63,391 nt of DNA from Nocardia altamirensis NBRC 108246 (GCF_001612685.1 NZ_BDAY01000074.1:1-63391); one strand, 5' to 3'. Shown: positions 37,901-48,100, counted from the first letter of the stretch. Notes: generated by a model not told the origin, from the sequence alone. Translations and numbers: made by a program.

Positions 37901-38861
37901 CCGTCATCGGCCCGGTGGTGACGATCACCGTCGTCTCGGTGGGACCATAGGCGTTGAACACCACACGGTCGGCCGTGGTCCACCGCTCCACCAGCGCGGG
38001 GTTCAAGGTGTCACCCCCGCAGATCACCGCCCGGAGCTCCGGAAACGCCTCCAGCGGTACCGATTCCAGTGCACCGGGGGTGATCGTCAGGTGGGTGATC
38101 CGCTCCTGCTTCAGCAGCGCCGCCAGATCATCGCCGCCGAAGACCGTCGGCGACACGACAACCAGCGTGGCGCCCGCCGCGAAGGTGTGGACGAACTCCA
38201 GGATCGAAAAGTCGAAGCTGGGCGAGCTCAGGTGCGTCACGCGCGACGTTGCCGTAATGCCGTACTGCGCACTGGCCACCCGCGCGATGCCGTCGCTGGT
38301 GACCACCACCGCTTTCGGTCGTCCGGTGGAACCGGAGGTGTAGATGAGGTAGGCCGGGTGCTGCGCGGTCAACGGCCGAACACGGTCGCCGTACCAGAAC
38401 TCGTGCGTCGGCTGCGCCGAAACCTGTTGCAGCACAGCCGGATCATCCAATTCCAGCCACTCGACATCGTCGCAGAGCCCAGACCTGTGCGCCGAGGTGG
38501 TGAGCCCGAGCACCGACCCGGAATCGGCAAGCATGAACTCGATCCGGTCGCGCGGATACATCGGGTCAACGGGCACGAAGGCCGCACCGGTCCGAGCGAC
38601 CGCCCACACCGCAAGCACCGACTCGATGCTGCGGGCAATCGCGATCGCCACCACGTCACCGGGGCCGAGACCACGAGCGATCAACGCACGCGCCCACTGC
38701 GCCGAACGCTCATCGAGCTGCCGGTAGGTGAGCTCACGATCCGCACACCGCACCGCCACCCGCTCGGCAGCCGACTCCCCCGCCCCAGTCAACACATCGC
38801 CGAACAACGGAACAACCGCCCTACGACGACGACCAGAGCGCACCTCTCGGCGCGCGTTCAT
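25956..38861 (-). CDS. NRPS-C: four-module NRPS with terminal thioester reductase
   Basis: 4,301 residues, complete. Order by approximate nucleotides: A1 38800-37290, T1 near 37195; C2 37010-35620, A2 35560-33980, T2 near 33890; C3 33720-32330, A3 32270-30620, T3 near 30530; C4 30360-29020, A4 28960-27430, T4 near 27335; reductase 27130-25980. All T domains have LGGNSL and all C domains HHxxxDG. The gene starts directly with an A domain behind an arginine-rich head (MNARREVRSGRRRR). Codes read by eye are A1 DFLTIGAVI, A2 DPRSFGSIT, A3 DPWEFGGIT and A4 DQEIMGSIG; none matches a code I can assign. Three copies of the 48-bp element lie here, one inverted. A GTGAGGG site lies 6 nt before the ATG. 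It could work alone, with A1-T1 as loading module, or receive a chain from NRPS-A. Confidence 0.97.
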   Translation of the reverse strand: MNARREVRSGRRRRAVVPLFGDVLTGAGESAAERVAVRCADRELTYRQLDERSAQWARALIARGLGPGDVVAIAIARSIESVLAVWAVARTGAAFVPVDPMYPRDRIEFMLADSGSVLGLTTSAHRSGLCDDVEWLELDDPAVLQQVSAQPTHEFWYGDRVRPLTAQHPAYLIYTSGSTGRPKAVVVTSDGIARVASAQYGITATSRVTHLSSPSFDFSILEFVHTFAAGATLVVVSPTVFGGDDLAALLKQERITHLTITPGALESVPLEAFPELRAVICGGDTLNPALVERWTTADRVVFNAYGPTETTVIVTTGPMTAGASVTLGRDTDGSRLLILDSRMRMVPRGVAGELYIAGSGLAQGYSGRSGLTAERFVANPFAAELGLSGARMYRTGDLVRRNDGGQLEHLGRVDFQVKIRGLRIELGEIDSALSAHADVAFAVTVGRALPSGAIALVSYVLACPGVTLEPSELAQFLSKSVPAYMIPASIMVLDELPLTPVGKVDRARLPEPVFTAREFRAPATRTEEIVAEVFAAVLRPDEGQPVGANDDFFALGGNSLLATQVAARLGAALGTRIPLHLVFESDSVAGLAEQVERHAWLAGGDGVLPLRPMPRPERIPLSYAQQRMWFLNQFDPESVVDNIPMAVRLSGALDLDALRAAVGDVVERHEVLRTIYPSRDGEGYQVVLAAADPRATPELAVVAAVDDPRAGSESVVTSVDLEPVRGLIVETFATAFDVTVAPPLRLRVLRVSETEHVLVCVVHHIAGDGWSLGPLARDLMLAYAVRAAGEVPAWSPLPVQYADFSIWQRSVLGSEDDARSVLSAQAQYWRSSLAGVPDELPLPFDRPRQATRSFSGAHVRFSIGAELHGRLQVVAREHHGSLFMVLHAGLAVLLAGVSGTDDIAIGTPVAGRGEAALDDLIGMFVNTLVLRTRVRGELTVADLLAATRDTDLHAFAHADIPFERLVDLLAPDRSLNRNPLFQVMLSFQNLPESTFELPGLRASGVEFEKVTEKFDLSLTLGESGGGGLSAEFSYATDLFDGATVAGLAERYVRVLESLVGDPRRRVRDIDLLDDRERAMMVRDWNRTAHALRKMVTVLDRFEAHVGSRPDAVALVADPGEGAALERVATLAHPSPDHHPSSSHCVTLSYGEFAARVNRLARELIEIGVGPEVLVAVGIRRSVDMLVAVYAVLTAGGAYVPVDPDHPGERIAHILETASPVCVLTTSRDELALPGTVRRLEIDTLGMSGCSDATVTDADRLAPLRSSNTAYVMFTSGSTGRPKGVAVSHAALVNQLGWLISALGLDSTDVVLHKTPFTFDPSVRELFFPLMIGARTIIAAHDGHRDPRYLAEVIERYGVTVTSFVPSLLSVFAASASPDECRSLRLVFVGGEVLPPSLVAAFGQVSDAVVCNSYGPTEFTITASLWRVDEVVFGSVPIGTPVWNCRAYVLDASLRPVPVGVRGELYLTGAQLARGYQGRVDLTADRFVADPFGAAGERMYRTGDLVRWNASGVLEYVGRSDFQVKLRGQRIELGEIEAALLAHPAVSQAVVLVVDGATGPQLVAYVVAVPDLSVDAVALTKFTAERLPAYMVPSAWVMLAELPLNASGKLDRKALPDPVFQVREYRAPETTVQEAVAGVFADLLGVERVGLDDDFFELGGNSLVATRVTARIGAALGVRVAVRAVFEASTVAALARWVEQYARSGRVALVAGPRPERVPLSLAQQRMWFLNRFDPASAAYNIPVALRLTGELDVAALRSAVVDVVARHEVLRTIYPQTDSDPVQVILPVSEAALDFVSESVTVDELPARIAEMVSAGFDVTTEVPLRAALFDVVGADTATVTSEGAEYVLVVVAHHIAADGWSGGPLTRDVMTAYVARSAGGAPVWAPLPVQYADFSLWQRKALGSEDDPDSVLSEQARFWRAALAGAPDELTLPVDRPRPAVPSSAGGQVRFEVEPEVYQGLQAIARAENATLFMVVHAALAVFLARMSGTDDISIGTPVAGRGEAELDDVIGMFVNTLVLRTRIRGELTIAELLAATRDSDLQAFAHSDIPFERLVDLLAPERSLNRNPLFQVMLTVRNLPEGAFELPGLRISGVEFAKVTEKFDLSLTIGEAVGVGGELGAVGLSVEFSYATDLFDAATVAGFADRYLRVLQAIAKDPQRRVRDIDLLDDAERAVVLREWNQTAHVVPDAVSVLDWFEANVRARPDAVAVVFDPGAEALARQAHPSPDRHTSSSHCVTLSYAEFSARVNRLARELIEIGVGPEVLVAVGIRRSVDMLVAVYAVLTAGGGYLPVDPEHPAERIEHVLAGAKPVCVLTTRRDEIASGGVGVGAAGVLPVLYVDEVDLARHSGAPVAAGERRGVLRAGNTAYVLYTSGSTGRPKGVAVSHAGLVNQMGWMVDALGLDETDVMLQRTPFTFDPSVWEMFGPLMIGGSTVMITHDGYRDPAYQAEVIERHGVTVLEVVPSLLAVFAAAASSAEYRSLRVVFAGGEVLSPATVAAFRQVSDAAVYNGYGPTEFTITATAWRVGEALPVSLPIGAPVWNSRAYVLDSALRPVPVGVQGELYLAGTQLARGYQGRVDLTADRFVADPFGAAGERMYRTGDLVRWVPASRSDSMRGGGRATGGHTAGGLEYLGRTDFQVKFRGQRIELGEIEAVLLACSTARQAVVQVVTTAAGDQLVGYLVGADEVDVEAVRAALGRRLPPYMVPSALVMLAELPLNASGKLDRKALPDPVFQVREYRAPETTVQQAVAGVFADLLGVERVGLDDDFFALGGNSLVATQLTARLGAALGVRVAVRAVFEASTVAALAGWVEQHARAGRVALVAGPRPERVPLSLAQQRMWFLNRFDPASAAYNIPAALRLTGELDVAALRSAVVDVVARHEVLRTIYPQTDSDPVQVILPVSEAALDFVSESVVVEALPARVAEMVSAGFDVTTEVPLRAALFEVAAADVTSEVAEYVLVVVAHHIAADGWSIGPLTRDVMAAYTSRLAGEAPAWPPLPVQYADFSLWQRKVLGSEDDPDSVLSEQMRFWRAALAGAPDELRLPADRPRPLVQSSAGGHVVFQVEPEVHEGLLAIARAENATLFMVVHAALAVFLARMSGTDDISIGTAISGRGEAELDDVIGMFVNTLVLRTQVPGELGFTELVARTKEVDLAAFAHADMPFERLVELLNPARSMARHPLFQVMLSFQNLPDADFELPGLRIGAVDYEAGTEQFDLSLTIRAAGDGAAGMVGVLSFSRDLFDEATVQGFAERFTRLLSAMVDQPESAVGDLPLLAEDERRQLTQMTGGAPADVVLLPDLLLRGMAFGADRVAVRDRGRSVTYRELDEYSSRLARVLIGQGIGPESYVALALPRSYEMIAAIWAVAKAGAAYVPIDPNYPVDRLRHIVVDSGAVIGVTTAELVDELPGDVAWLVLDDALTQQRCAAASAAPVGAADRIRRLSPAHPAYLIYTSGSTGLPKGVVTTHAGLAPLTDYSTGINRIEPQHRVLHVCSPSFDQSVEELLCAFANGATSVVVPSSLLGGPELAALMHTEQVTHTIITPALVSTIDPAGLERLEVVMTGGDAATAELVSVWQPGRRYVNSYGPTELTIGATYTELVAGQPVTIGPPLPGVTAFVLDSRLNPVPAGVAGELYLAGAAMARGYHDRAGLTSARFVANPWGEPGSRWYRTGDLVRWVPAHGPESVAGFTLDYLGRIDFQVKLRGLRIELGEIESALVSVESVAQAVVVVRADERLGDQLVAYLVAVPGSEIVIDELRAALARRLPAHMLPSAWVLLDALPVTVNGKLDRTALPAPRIVLREYRAPGTPEEQAIAKVFADVLGAEQVGLDDDFFALGGNSLSGIRACAGLTAALGTPVSVRMLFGHSSVAALATALRDGFDGADEADPAADAVLDPAISVDHCAAPHQGEPEAILLTGATGFLGIFLLRELLERSTATVYCLVRAADDGAAAARIDAVAQQYRVDVAADRHRIVAVRGDLARPLLGVEPARFAELAERIDVIYHNGAQVNHLEPYSRMRAANVAGTTEMLRLASTTRVKPVHYVSTASVVDRMPGDDRVPAGLGGYTLSKWVAEQLVLTSIDRGLPATIYRPGQLTGDSRTGAGPIDDAVTTMIRAMVVLGVWPEFGAVDLPMAPVDYAAAELVRFSRDPHALSNIHYLTGSSEGIWQAIAAQARRRGFPVTVVEPGQFAEAVADAAETAFAVGDDALLRAAALIGNYAAPGGEPDTAAEQGSEPAFTLAPVDEAILSRYFDYFIEIGFLPAPMGAPHDELDSGSEAAARDAQHDGGMDERVSACADC
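25980..27130 (-). other. Thioester reductase (R) domain at the end of NRPS-C
   Basis: About residues 3910-4295. It contains the NAD(P)H-binding GATGFLG motif near residue 3919 and a YTLSK active-site motif (YxxxK) near 4069, as in extended short-chain dehydrogenase domains that release NRPS products as aldehydes or alcohols. Length is normal for the family (about 380 residues). It replaces a thioesterase, so the product of this enzyme is expected to carry a C-terminal aldehyde, alcohol or a derivative such as an imine. Confidence 0.93.
30982..31029 (-). repeat. 48-bp hairpin element, copy 4, inverted (A3 of NRPS-C)
   Basis: The only copy in the opposite orientation. Stem on the minus strand is ATCGC-GAA-GCGAT (31029-31017). 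Read in this direction the gene gains SRSDSMRGGGRATGGH in the loop between the RTGDLVRW and GLEYLGR motifs of the A domain; the reading frame stays open. Confidence 0.9.
32143..32190 (+). repeat. 48-bp hairpin element, copy 5 (C-A linker of module 3, NRPS-C)
   Basis: Stem GTCAC-GCA-GTGAC. The gene reads AHPSPDRHTSSSHCVT directly before SYAEFSARVNRLA, the same site as copies 2 and 6. Confidence 0.9.
35425..35472 (+). repeat. 48-bp hairpin element, copy 6 (C-A linker of module 2, NRPS-C)
   Basis: Stem GTCAC-GCA-GTGAC. The gene reads AHPSPDHHPSSSHCVT before SYGEFAARVNRLA. The corresponding linkers of NRPS-B modules 2 and 3 (for example DPGDGAAQEITYAEF) lack the insert. Confidence 0.9.
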
Positions 38862-38951
38862 GCCAAACCCTCACTTGTCGAACCACACGTCACGAACAAC
38901 GGACCCACCACCCCATGCCGACCACAGCGGACGGACGGGACGAGCCACGCT

Positions 38952-38967
38952 CAGGTTGTATAGCCTG
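38952..38967. promoter_or_regulatory. Imperfect palindrome and possible promoter before NRPS-C
   Basis: CAGGTT-GTAT-AGCCTG, an imperfect inverted repeat (5 of 6 pairs), lies 91-106 bp upstream of the NRPS-C start. On the minus strand it overlaps TATACA (38957-38962), a possible -10, with TTAGGT 19 bp further upstream as a weak -35. It does not fit the iron-box consensus. The 264-bp gap between NRPS-B and NRPS-C (38862-39125) holds no gene, so a separate promoter for NRPS-C is plausible. Confidence 0.35.
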
Positions 38968-39125
38968 GCTTTCCCCAGACCACCTAAACGCCGGAAATGT
39001 GGCCGATTGCGGCCCACCGAACCAGAGTTTCGCTAGTCTTCCCTGGTCAGAGGGCCGCAGGCGGACCGCTCACCGCGAAAGTCATCCCATGTCCTTCTAG
39101 AGCATCGGACAAAGTTCACGAAAAG

Positions 39126-42100
39126 TTACGCCCGCGACGACGCCAGCGACTCCGTCAGCACCGATCCGATCCGCGCCAGGGCGGCCTGGTCGCTCATCCG
39201 CCAATGCGTCACCGGAACCGGGTAATCGTGCACCGTGCCGTCCACCGCGCCCGCCCAGGTAGCGGCCCCCGCCAGACCGGCTGGAGCGGTCTCGGTCGCG
39301 GTGAAGTACACGACATCACCATGGAACTTCGCGGCCTGATACCCGACCGTCAACGCCGTCATCTCGACGTTCGCCTGCACGAACCGGGTAATCCGCTCGA
39401 CGCCGAGCGAGGCGAACGGCTCCGGCAAACCGGCCAGCTGTTCGGCGATGGCAGACACGTCTGACGTCTCGTCGAGTTGCAGCTCGACCGCGTTGCCACC
39501 GAGCAGGCCACCGAGCAGTTCCTGGAGCGGGAAGGCGCCGACCGCGGTGTTCTCGTCGATCGTCACTCGCTCCGCCTGCAGGTGGCTGTCCATCATCGCC
39601 AGCAGGGCGACCTGTTCGCCGTCTTCCTGCAGCTGAACCGCCATGGCATGGGCGAGCACACCGCCGAGCGACCAGCCGAGCAGGTGGTACGGACCCGTGG
39701 GCTGCACCGATCGAATTTCCTTGACGTAGCGCTGCGCCCACTCGTCGATCGTCTCCGGCAAGGACGACGGGTCCGACAGTGCAGGCGACTGCAGCCCGTA
39801 AATCGGACGATCGTCGATGTGTGCGGCCAGTCCGGCGAACGACCAGGCGATGCCGCCGAAGGGATGCACACAGAACAGTGGCGCACCCGAACCGGAAGTA
39901 CGCAGCGGCAGTAGGACATCGAAGGCGGCGTCCAGGTCGACCCGACCCGAGCGGCGGTTCTCCAGTGCGTCCGCCAGCTCACCCGGTGTCGGTGCGGTGA
40001 ACAACCACACCATCGGAACCTTCTCCCGCAGTTCGGCACTCAACCGTGCCGCCGCGCGGGCAGCCAGCAGCGAGTTGCCGCCGAGCTCGAAGAACGAGTC
40101 GTCCAGGCCGATCCGCTCGACCTCGAGCAGTTCCGCGAACACGCCGGCCACGGTCTCCTGCACCGGCGTCTCCGGCGCGCGGTACTCGCGCACCTTGAAT
40201 ACCGGCGCGGGCAAGGCATTCCGATCCAGCTTGCCCGAGCTGTTGAGCGGAAGCTCCGCCAGCACCACCGCCGCCGCGGGCACCATGTAGGCGGGCAACC
40301 GCTCGGCGGCGAACTTGGTCAGCTCTGCCGCTTCGATTGAAAGATCCGGCACGGCAACCACATACGCCACCAGCTGTTGACCGGTCGCACTGTCGGCCAC
40401 CAGCACGACGGCCTGGCTGACCGCCGGATGTGCGAGCAGCACGGTCTCGATCTCGCCCAGCTCGATGCGCTGGCCACGCAGCTTCACTTGGAAGTCGCTA
40501 CGACCGATGTACTCCAGGGCGCCAGAAGCGTTCCAGCGCACCAGGTCACCGGTGCGGTACATCCGTGCACCGTCGCTACCGAACGGGTCGGCGACGAAGC
40601 GATCGGCGGTCAGATCCACCCGCCCCTGATAGCCACGTGCCAACTGCGTTCCGGCCAGATACAACTCGCCACGCACCCCGACCGGCACCGGCCGCAACTC
40701 CGAATCCAGCACGTACGCCTGCGAGTTCCACACCGGACCACCGATCGGCACCACCGAACTAGACGCCGTCTCGTCCGCTGGCCACGAGGTAGCGATGATG
40801 GTGAATTCGGTAGGACCGTACGTGTTGTACACCGCCGCATCCGACACCTCACGGAACGCGGTCACCGTCGCGGGCGGCAGTACCTCGCCACCCGGGAAAA
40901 CCGCACGCAGCGAACGGCATTCGGCGGGCGATGAGGTGGTGGCGAGCACCGAGAGCAGCGAAGGGACCACATCGAGCACGGTCACGCCGTGCCGCTCGAT
41001 CAGTTCCGCCTGCTGCCTCGGGTCGCGGTGGCTGTCGTGACCGCCGATGATCAGGCGCGCACCCGTCATCAGCGGTGTGAACATCTCCCACACCGACGGG
41101 TCGAAGGTGAACGCCGTCTTCTGCAGCATCACATCGGTCTCGGCGAAACCGAATTCGCCGATCATCCAACTCATCTGGTTGACCAACGCGGCATGGCTGA
41201 CCGCGACGCCCTTCGGACGACCTGTCGAACCCGAGGTGTAGATGACATAGGCCGTGTTGTCCGACCGCAACGGCGCCAACCGATCCGCATCCGTCACGAC
41301 AGCATCGGAGAAACCGGACACGTCCACAGTGTCGATCTCCAGCCGCTGCACCGTCTCCGGCAACGCCAGCACATCGCAGGACGTGGTCAACACACACGCC
41401 GGCGCCGCGGTATCGAGAATATGGGCGATGCGTTCGGCCGGATGATCCGGATCGATCGGCACATACGCACCACCGGCAGCCAGCACCGCATAGACCGCAG
41501 CGACCGTATCCACCGAACGACGGATGCCGACCGCCACCAAAACCTCGGGGCCGACCCCGGCCTCGATCAGCTTGCGCGCCAACCGATTCACCCGCGCAGA
41601 GAATTCTGCGTACGTGATCTCTTGCGCCGCACCGTCTCCCGGATCCGACACCACCGCAAGCGCATCCGGCCGCGACCGCACGTTGTCCTCGAACCGGTCG
41701 AGCACGCTCACCAGCTCCGGCACCGCGTGCGCGGTCGAGTTCCACTGCCGCAGCACCATTGCCCGCTCGGCGTCGTCGAGCAGCTCGATGTCGGACACCC
41801 GCCGCTGCGGGTTCGCCGCGATCGTCTGCAGCACCCGCAGATAGCGGTCCGCGAAACCCGCCACCGTCTCCGCATCGAAGATGTCGGTCGCGTAGTTGAA
41901 GCCGATGACCAGCTCACCGAGCGTGCGGTCCGCGTGCACGATCGGCTCGACGCCGATGGTCAGGTCGACCTTGGCCGCCGCGTCACCCTCGTGCACGCCT
42001 GCGATGGTCAGCCCGGGCAGCTCCAGCTGAGCGGACTCGGTGTTCTCGAACGCCAGCAACACCTGGAACAGCGGATTCTGATTGCGCCCCCGATCGGGTG

Positions 42101-45100
42101 CGATCTCGTCCACGATTCGTTCGAACGGGATGTCGGCGTTGTCGAAGGCGGTCAGGTCGGTCTCGCGCACCCGATCGACCAGTGCGTCGAAACCGATCGC
42201 GCCGTCGACCTCGGTGCGCAGCGTCAGGGTGTTGACGAACATGCCGACCAGGTCGTCGAGCACGCGTTCGCCGCGACCGGCGACCGGCGTGCCGATCGCC
42301 ACGTCGGTGCGGCCGGACAACCGGGCGAGCAGCACCGCGAGGGTGGCGTGCACGACCATGAACAACGTCGCATTCCGTTCCCGCGCAAGATGTTCCAGCG
42401 CTCGGTGCACCTCTGCGGGCACCGTGAGCATGGTCACCGCGCCACGATGAGACGCCGTCGGCGGATGCGGGCGGTCCTGCGGCAGCCCCGGCATCGCGGT
42501 CAACCCGGCCAAGTGCTCGCGCCAGTAGGCCAATTGACTTGCCGCCACCGAGTTTTCGTCTTTTTCCTCGCCGAGCACTTGACGCTGCCACAGCGCGTAG
42601 TCGGCGTACTGGATTTCCAGTGGCGCCCAGGCGGGGGCACTGCCGGTGCTGCGCGCGAAGTACGCCGTCATGAGGTCGCGCGCCAGCGGAGCCTTCGACG
42701 ACCCGTCGCTCGCGATGTGGTGCACCACCATCGCGAACAGATACTCCTGGTCACCGCCCGGCTCGGCGGCGCCGAGCGTGAACAGCACCGCGCGCATCGG
42801 AACCTGCTGTGTCACATCGAATCCGATGGACATCAGCGCGAGGGCGTCGGCCAGCGGGTCGGCCGTCGACCGCACATCGAGCCCGCCGGGCAGCGCCTCG
42901 CCTGCCGAAAGGATCTGCTGATAGGGCAGTCCGGTCGCACCGTCGGTCGGGTACCTGGTGCGCAGCGACTCGTGCCGTTCCAGCACGTCACCAACGGCCG
43001 CGCGCAGCGCCGCCACCTCCAAGGTGCCGGTAAGCCGTAGCGCCAGTGGGATATTGAACGCGGTCGAGGCGGGATCGAGCTGGTTCAGCGTCCACATCAT
43101 CTGCTGGGCCAGCGACAGCGGTATCTGGTCCGGCCGTTCCTGGGCGACCAGCTTCGGTCGCGCCGTCGCGACGGCTTCCGACTCGAGGCGTTCGGCGAGC
43201 GCGGCAACGGTGGACGCTTCGAACAGCACCCGCACCGCCACGCGCCCCTCGATGGCCTCGCCGATGCGCGCCGCCACCCGGGTGGCCAGCAGCGAGTTGC
43301 CGCCGAGGGCGAAGAAGTCGTCGTCGAGCCCGACCCGCTCGACACCGAGCAGATCCGCGAACACACCAGCTACGATCTCCTGCACCAGCGTCACCGGCGC
43401 ACGGAATTCGCGCGCCTCGAACACCGGCGCGGGCAAGGCCTTTCGATCCAGCTTGCCGGAGGCGTTGAGCGGGAATTCCGCCAACACCAGCAAGGCCGAC
43501 GGCACCATGTACGACGGCAGCTGACGACTCAGCGTCGCCCGCACGGCGTCCACGTCCTCGGTGCCGACCAGGTAACCGACCAGCTGATCGCCTGCCACCG
43601 TCGCCACGACCTGCACCACGGCCTGTCGCACGCCGGGGCAGCCGAGCAACGCGGTCTCGATCTCACCGAGCTCGATGCGCTGACCACGGAACTTGACCTG
43701 GAAATCGGTGCGGCCGAGGTACTCCAGTACCCCGGCGGTGTGCCAGCGCACCAGGTCACCGGTGCGGTACATCCGCTCGCCTGCTGCACCGAACGGATTC
43801 GCGACGAACCGGTCGGCGGTCAGATCGACCCGGCTGTGGTAGCCACGGGCCAGCTGCACTCCTGCCATGTACAGCTCGCCGCGCACGCCGACCGGCACCG
43901 GCCGCAACGCCGAGTCCAGCACGTACGCTTGGGAGTTCCACACCGGGCCGCCGATGGGCACCGACGCCGATTCGGTGTCGCCCACCAGTCCCAGGCTCGA
44001 GTTGATGGTGAATTCGGTGGGGCCGTACGAGTTGTACAGCGCCGCATCCGAGATCTGCCGGAACGCGGCGACCGTCGCGGGCGGCAACACCTCACCACCG
44101 GCGAAAACCGTTCGCAGGGAACGGTTTTCCTCATATGAGGCGGTGGTGGTGAAGACCGAGAGCAGGGAAGGCACGAACGAGGTGTCGGTGACCTCGTGGC
44201 GCTGGATGAGCTCGGAGAGATACTGCGGGTCGCGATGGCCGTCGTGGGCGGCGACGATCGTGCGGGCGCCGACCATCAAGGGGGCGAAGATCTCCCGGAC
44301 CGACGGGTCGAAGGTGAACGGGGTCTTGTGCAGCACGACGGAGGTCTCGTCGAGTCCGACGATGTCGGTCAGCCAGCTCAACTGGTTGACCAGCGCAGCA
44401 TGCGTGACAGCCACGCCCTTCGGCTTGCCGGTGGAACCGGAGGTGTAGAGCACGTAGGCGGTATTGCCCGCGCGCAGCACCCCACGCCGTTCATCGACCG
44501 CGACCGGCGCGCCGGAATGCCGTGCCAGGTCCAGCTCGTCGATGTACAGCACCGGCAATGCGCCGGCTGATCCCACACCTGCTCCGCCGGAGGCTATTTC
44601 GTCACGGCGGGTGGTCAGCACACACGCAGGCGCGGCACCGGCCAGCACGTAGTCGGTCCGCTCGGCCGGATGATCCGGATCCACCGGCACATACGCGCCA
44701 CCGGCGGTCAGGACCGCATAGATCGCGACCAGCATGTCGACCGAACGGCGGATACCGACCGCAACCAAAACCTCTGGGCCGACACCGATCTCGATCAGTT
44801 CGCGGGCCAACCGGTGCACCCGGGCGGAGAACTCCGCATAGGTGACGGGCTGCGGCGCGGCACCGTCGTCGGGATCGAACACCAGCGCAACAGCGTCCGG
44901 CCGCGACCGCACCTGGTCCTCGAACCGCTCCAGCACCGAAACCAGCGCAGGCACCGCGTGCGCGGTCTGGTTCCAGTCCCGCAGCACCACCGCGCGCTCG
45001 GCGTCGTCGAGCAGATCGATGTCGCCGACCCGCCGCTGCGGATCCGCCGCGATCGACTCCAGCACCCGCAGGTAGCGTTCGACGAAGCCCGACACCGTCG

Positions 45101-48100
45101 CCTCGTCGAACAGGTCAGTGGCATAACCGAATTCGGCAAGCAAGCCAGCAGGCTCACCGTCGGTGCCTGCTTCGCCGATGGTCAGCGTCAGGTCGAATTT
45201 CACGGTCGGGTTGTCGAGTCCGACGCCGGAGACCTGCAACCCCGGCAGTTCCAGGGTTGTCTCGGCCAGGTTCTGCAACGACAGCGACACCTGGAACAAC
45301 GGATTGCGGCTGGCAGTGCGCTCGGGGGCGAGCAGGTCGACCAGTCGCTCGAAGGGAATATCGGCGTGCGCGAACGCCTGCAGGTCGGTGTCACGAGTCG
45401 CCGTCAACAACTCGGCGACGGTGTGTTCGGCGCGGATCCGGGTGCGCAGCACCAGCGTATTGACGAACATGCCGATCAGATCGTCGAGCGCGGCTTCACC
45501 GCGCCCGGCCACCGGGGTGCCGATTGCGATGTCATCGGTGCCGGACAGCCCGGCCAGCGTCACTGCCAATCCGGTGTGCAGCACCATGAACAGCGAGCCC
45601 TGCTGCTCCTTGGCCACCTGCTGCAACCGCTGGTGCAGCTCGGCCCCGATCGAGAACGCCACGCGGGCACCGGAAAACGATCGGGTGGCCGGGCGCGGCC
45701 GGTCGAACGGCAGCGGCAATTCATCCGGCAGGCCGGCCAAGGCCGCGCGCCAGTACTGCGCCTGGGCCGAGATACGGCTCTGCGGATCGTCTTCCGAGCC
45801 GAGCACGCTGCGCTGCCAGATGCTGAAATCGGCGTATTGGACCGGCAGCGGCGCAAGGACGGGGGTCTCGCCTGCGGCGCGCACGGCGTAGGCGGTCATC
45901 AGATCGCGGGCCAAGGGCCCGAGCGACCAACCGTCACCGGCGATGTGGTGCACCACGCACACCAGCACGTGGTCGGTCTCGCTGATCTGCAAGGCCCGCA
46001 ACCGAACTGGTGGCGCCGCGGTGACATCGAAGCCAACGGCAACGGTCTCGATGACCAACTCGCGGATCCGCTCGGGATCGGCTGCCACAGTGGCGAACTC
46101 AGGTATCGCCCGCGGATCGTCGAGCGGGAGCACCACCTGGTAGCCCTCGCCGTCGGCCGCGGGATAGAGGGTGCGCAGCACCTCGTGCCGCTCGACCAGG
46201 TCACGCACGGCGGCACGCAAGGCGTCCAGATCCAGCTCACCGGTCAACCGCACCGCCATCGGGATGTTGTCCACCACACTGTCGGGGTTGAACTGGTTCA
46301 GGAACCACATGCGTTGCTGGGCATAGGACAACGGAATACGTTCCGGGCGCGGCATCGGCTGCAACGCCAAGACCTCGTCCTCGCCTGCCGACCCGCCCAG
46401 CTGGTCCACCTGCTCAGCCAACGCGGTCACGCTGCTCGACTCGAACACCAGATGCAGCGGAACCCGGGTACCGAGCGCGGCACCCAGACGGGCTGCCACC
46501 TGGGTGGCGAGCAACGAGTTGCCGCCGAGCTCGAAGAAGTCGTCGTCGGCGCCGACCGGCTCGTCCTCATCCGGCCGCAGCACGCCAGCGAAGACCTCAG
46601 CCACAATCTTTTCGGCCTGGGTCACCGGTGCCCGGAACTCCCTGGTGGCGAAGACGGGTTCGGGCAGTGCCGCCCGGTCCAGCTTGCCGACCGGGGTCAG
46701 CGGAATCTCGTCGAGCACCGTGATCGCGGCAGGAACCATGTAGGCGGGCAACGAGGTCGAGACGAACGTCGCCAGCTCCGCAGGCGCGAGGGTGGTTCCT
46801 GGGCGCGCCGTCACATACGACACCAACGCGGTCGCGCCCGACGACAGCTCCCGGCCGAGGGTGACCGCGAAGTCGACGTCCGGATGCGCGGACAGCGCGG
46901 TGTCGATCTCACCCAGCTCGATCCGCAGACCACGGATCTTCACCTGGAAATCCGAACGACCGAGGAATTCCAGCTCACCGTCGTCGTTCCAGCGCACCAG
47001 GTCGCCGGTGCGATACATCCGTACGCCGGACAGTCCGAGCTCGGCGGCGAACGGGTTGGCCACGAAACGCCCTGCGCTCAATGCCGGACGCCCCAAATAC
47101 CCTTGCGCCAGACCGACTCCGCCCAAATACAACTCACCGGCCACCCCGCGCGGCACCATCCGCAGCCGCGAATCCAGGATGAGCGGAGTAGATCCCTCGG
47201 TGACCCGGCCCAAGGTCACCGGTTCGCCCGGTGTCATCGGCCCGGTCGCGAGGAAGACCGTCGTCTCGGTGGGGCCGTAGGCGTTGAACACCACGCGATG
47301 GTCAGCGGTCCACCGATCCACCAGCCTGGGGTTCAAGGTGTCGGCACCGCAGACCACAACCGCCAGATCGGGATACTCACCCACCGGCACCGACTCCAGT
47401 GCGCCCGGCGTGATCAACAGGTGGGTCACGCGCTCCTTCTTCAGCAACGCCGCAAGCGCCTCACCACCGAAGTCGGTCGGCGGCACCACCACTACCGTCG
47501 AACCGGCAACGAAGGCGGGCAGAAACTCCATGATCGAAAAGTCGAAACTCGGCGAACTCAGGTGCGCCACGCGAGAATCCGCAGTCATCCCCCACTGCGC
47601 GGCACTCGCCACCACCCTGGCGAAACCTTCGCTGTTGTTCACCACGGCCTTCGGCCGACCGGTGGAACCCGAGGTGTAGACGAAATAGGCCGGATGCTGC
47701 ACGGTCAACGGCCGGACGCGATCGCCGTACCAGAACGGGTGCGTCGGCTGAGCAGCCACGCGTGCCAGCACAGCCGGATCGTCCAATTCCAGCCACTCGA
47801 TGCCCTCGCCCAACCCCGCACGGTGCGACGACACGGTCAGCCCGAGCACCGAGCCGGAATCGGCGAGCATGAACTCGATCCGGTCCTTCGGATACAACGG
47901 ATCGACGGGAACGAATGCCGCACCGGTCCTGGCGACTGCCCACACCGCGAGCACCGACTCGAGGCTGCGCGCAATCGCGATCGCGACGATATCCCCAGGA
48001 CCGAGACCGCGACCGATCAATTCCCGTGCCAACTGTGCCGAACGCTCGTCGAACTCCCGGTAGGTGAGCTCACGATCTTCGAACCGAATCGCCACCCGAT

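Noticed and set aside
38952..38968. Iron-box (IdeR/DmdR) site before NRPS-C, which would mark a siderophore cluster
   Set aside because: Only the outer AGG and CCT match; the centre does not fit the 19-bp consensus, so no iron control is claimed.
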